Source: QQUD01 sp039029915 | GTDB lineage: Bacteria > Chloroflexota > Anaerolineae > Promineifilales > Promineifilaceae | Reading direction: 5' to 3' | Assembly: GCA_039029915.1 (NCBI GenBank) | Contig: JBCCFD010000437.1 | Coordinates: 1 to 6,738, forward strand | DNA: 6,738 nucleotides | Shown: positions 5,960 through 6,738 of the stretch, piece by piece | Layout: the number at the start of each line of letters is the position of its first letter | Position numbering within the stretch: the stretch's first letter is position 1 | Notes under the pieces: generated by a model | The model's input: only the letters and a program-made list of their open reading frames with translations | What the model was told of the DNA's origin: nothing | Databases searched by the model: none | Program-made: the position numbers and the translations under genes

Positions 5960-6738
5960 TTAATTATCAAACGTTGCATTCACAGCATCGTTAGCCGCTG
6001 GCAAAATGTCTTCAGCCCGAGATACGTTTAGGTAAATTGCATCCAAAGCTTCTACCATGATGTCAGCAATTTGAGACGCATTGTCAGTCACGGGGAAGAG
6101 GAAGGTGCCACCTGCTTCCAAAGCTTGTTCGGTAAAGGCAGAAACATCCAAACCACGGTCAGCGTAAACGCTGAGTGCATTTTGAACACCTTCAGCAGTT
6201 GCTGGGAAGACCACGCCGTAGGTACCAACGATCGCTTCACATTCAGGAGAAGCAGCGTATTTGACCCATTCCCAAGCGGCTTCAGGATGCTCAGTGCCTG
6301 ACCAGATTGAGTCAGCTAAACCGTTGAACATCGATTTACGACCTTCAGGACCAATTGGCAAGCGAGCAAAACCAACATTCTTGTCTTCGATGGTTGAGTA
6401 GAAACCAATCATCCAAGAGCCGTCAGTGGTCATAGCGTTGTTGCCAGCGGCGAAAGCAGCAGAGTTACCCAAGCTAGCTTGGTCTTCATATGGTGCCATT
6501 GTGCCAGCCACTAGGCTGTTTTGGAACCACTGCATGGTATCGATGAAGCGTTGGTCGGCGTAGTTGTATTCAGTGGCGTAAAGGCCGTCAACAAAGCTCC
6601 AGCCGGTAGAAGCAGCAAACATTGAGAATACGGTTTGACCGTAAGCGCCAGAACCTGGGTAGTCAGCACCGTAACCATGTTGAACGATGTCAGAAGCGTC
6701 AAAGTCAGCGCTCAAAGCGTTGTTGCCAGCAGAGTCGA
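5960..6738 (-). CDS. ABC transporter sugar-binding protein (SBP family 1), 5' end off the window
   Basis: The frame runs open from the right edge to TAA at 5962-5960, giving 258 visible residues. This is about the C-terminal 60 percent of a protein normally 420-450 long, so the signal peptide and N-lobe start lie outside. The family binds a mono- or oligosaccharide outside the membrane and delivers it to an ABC permease. Diagnostic stretches include FAAGNNAMTTDGSWMIGFY, GRKSMFNGLADSIW, EAAWEWVKYAASPECEAI and GTYGVVFPAT, all typical of the SBP_bac_1 fold. TTG at 6715-6713 is an internal leucine, not a start: the residues before it (DSAGNNA) continue the same domain. Codon choice is strongly biased to GCT, GGT, GAC, AAC, TAC and TTC, unlike its neighbours, which fits an abundant protein. 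It is followed by a strong terminator rather than by permease genes. Galactoside specificity is only suggested by the downstream alpha-galactosidase. Confidence 0.93.
   Translation of the reverse strand, partial: DSAGNNALSADFDASDIVQHGYGADYPGSGAYGQTVFSMFAASTGWSFVDGLYATEYNYADQRFIDTMQWFQNSLVAGTMAPYEDQASLGNSAAFAAGNNAMTTDGSWMIGFYSTIEDKNVGFARLPIGPEGRKSMFNGLADSIWSGTEHPEAAWEWVKYAASPECEAIVGTYGVVFPATAEGVQNALSVYADRGLDVSAFTEQALEAGGTFLFPVTDNASQIADIMVEALDAIYLNVSRAEDILPAANDAVNATFDN

Larger units (their letters stand above)
64..5960. repeat. Dispersed iterated palindrome ACGGCCGT (core CGGCCG), 11 cores
   Basis: The core CGGCCG starts at 64, 780, 1079, 1607, 1906, 2295, 2463, 4551, 5019, 5721 and 5954. Eight of these are full ACGGCCGT octamers (all except 64, 4551 and 5019), and five are AACGGCCGTT decamers (1077, 1904, 2293, 2461, 5719). 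The longest is a perfect 14-bp palindrome, TAAACGGCCGTTTA, at 2291-2304. With equal base use about 1.6 cores and 0.1 octamers would be expected. The copies fall inside genes in different reading frames: five in the cyclase, two in the methyltransferase and three in the lipoprotein. One overlaps the stop codon of the sugar-binding protein. The alpha-galactosidase gene has none. The role is unknown; it resembles the iterated HIP1 palindrome of cyanobacteria in behaviour, not in sequence. Confidence 0.85.

Noticed and set aside
6713..6715. TTG as the start codon of the sugar-binding protein
   Set aside because: The frame continues upstream to the window edge with typical binding-protein sequence, so this is an internal leucine codon and the gene is truncated by the window.

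Overview
The window is a compact stretch of bacterial chromosome in which all five genes lie on the minus strand; two are cut by the window edges. The mixture points to a Chloroflexota (Anaerolineae/Ardenticatenia-like) bacterium of intermediate GC. The evidence is a soluble-adenylyl-cyclase-like protein fused to an ATPase, a CRTAC1-type FG-GAP lipoprotein, a family 1 sugar-binding protein, and heptameric intergenic repeats. This placement is inference from gene content, not proof; other filamentous or environmental phyla remain possible.

Read in the direction of transcription (right to left), the layout is as follows. (1) 6738-5960 holds the C-terminal part of an ABC-transporter sugar-binding protein with high-expression codon bias. 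It ends at a strong intrinsic terminator (5925-5875) built partly from a 7-bp tandem repeat. (2) 5835-4165 is a secreted lipoprotein with seven FG-GAP/VCBS calcium-binding loops and a C-terminal ASPIC/UnbV domain. (3) 4135-2804, only 29 nt further on, is a clear MelA-type GH4 alpha-galactosidase that requires NAD and a divalent metal. A 14-bp-arm hairpin follows at 2774-2739. (4) 2656-2120 is a small class I SAM-dependent methyltransferase that starts at TTG. (5) A GGGGATT-type heptamer array occupies 2075-2026. (6) 1983 to beyond position 1 is a tandem class III cyclase joined to a P-loop ATPase domain, resembling mammalian soluble adenylyl cyclase (ADCY10).

The sugar-binding protein, lipoprotein and alpha-galactosidase could form one alpha-galactoside capture, uptake and hydrolysis unit, with the terminator after the binding protein lowering expression of the two downstream genes. 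No permease gene is visible. The methyltransferase and cyclase look like separate transcription units.

The most unusual signals are two. First, the cyclase splits its catalytic residues between its two cyclase halves exactly as a eukaryotic pseudoheterodimer does. Second, the palindrome ACGGCCGT (core CGGCCG) occurs far more often than chance predicts, 8 octamers and 11 cores in 6.7 kb, recalling the HIP1 iterated palindrome of cyanobacteria. No RNA gene, CRISPR array, insertion sequence or gene-free stretch over 300 bases was found.
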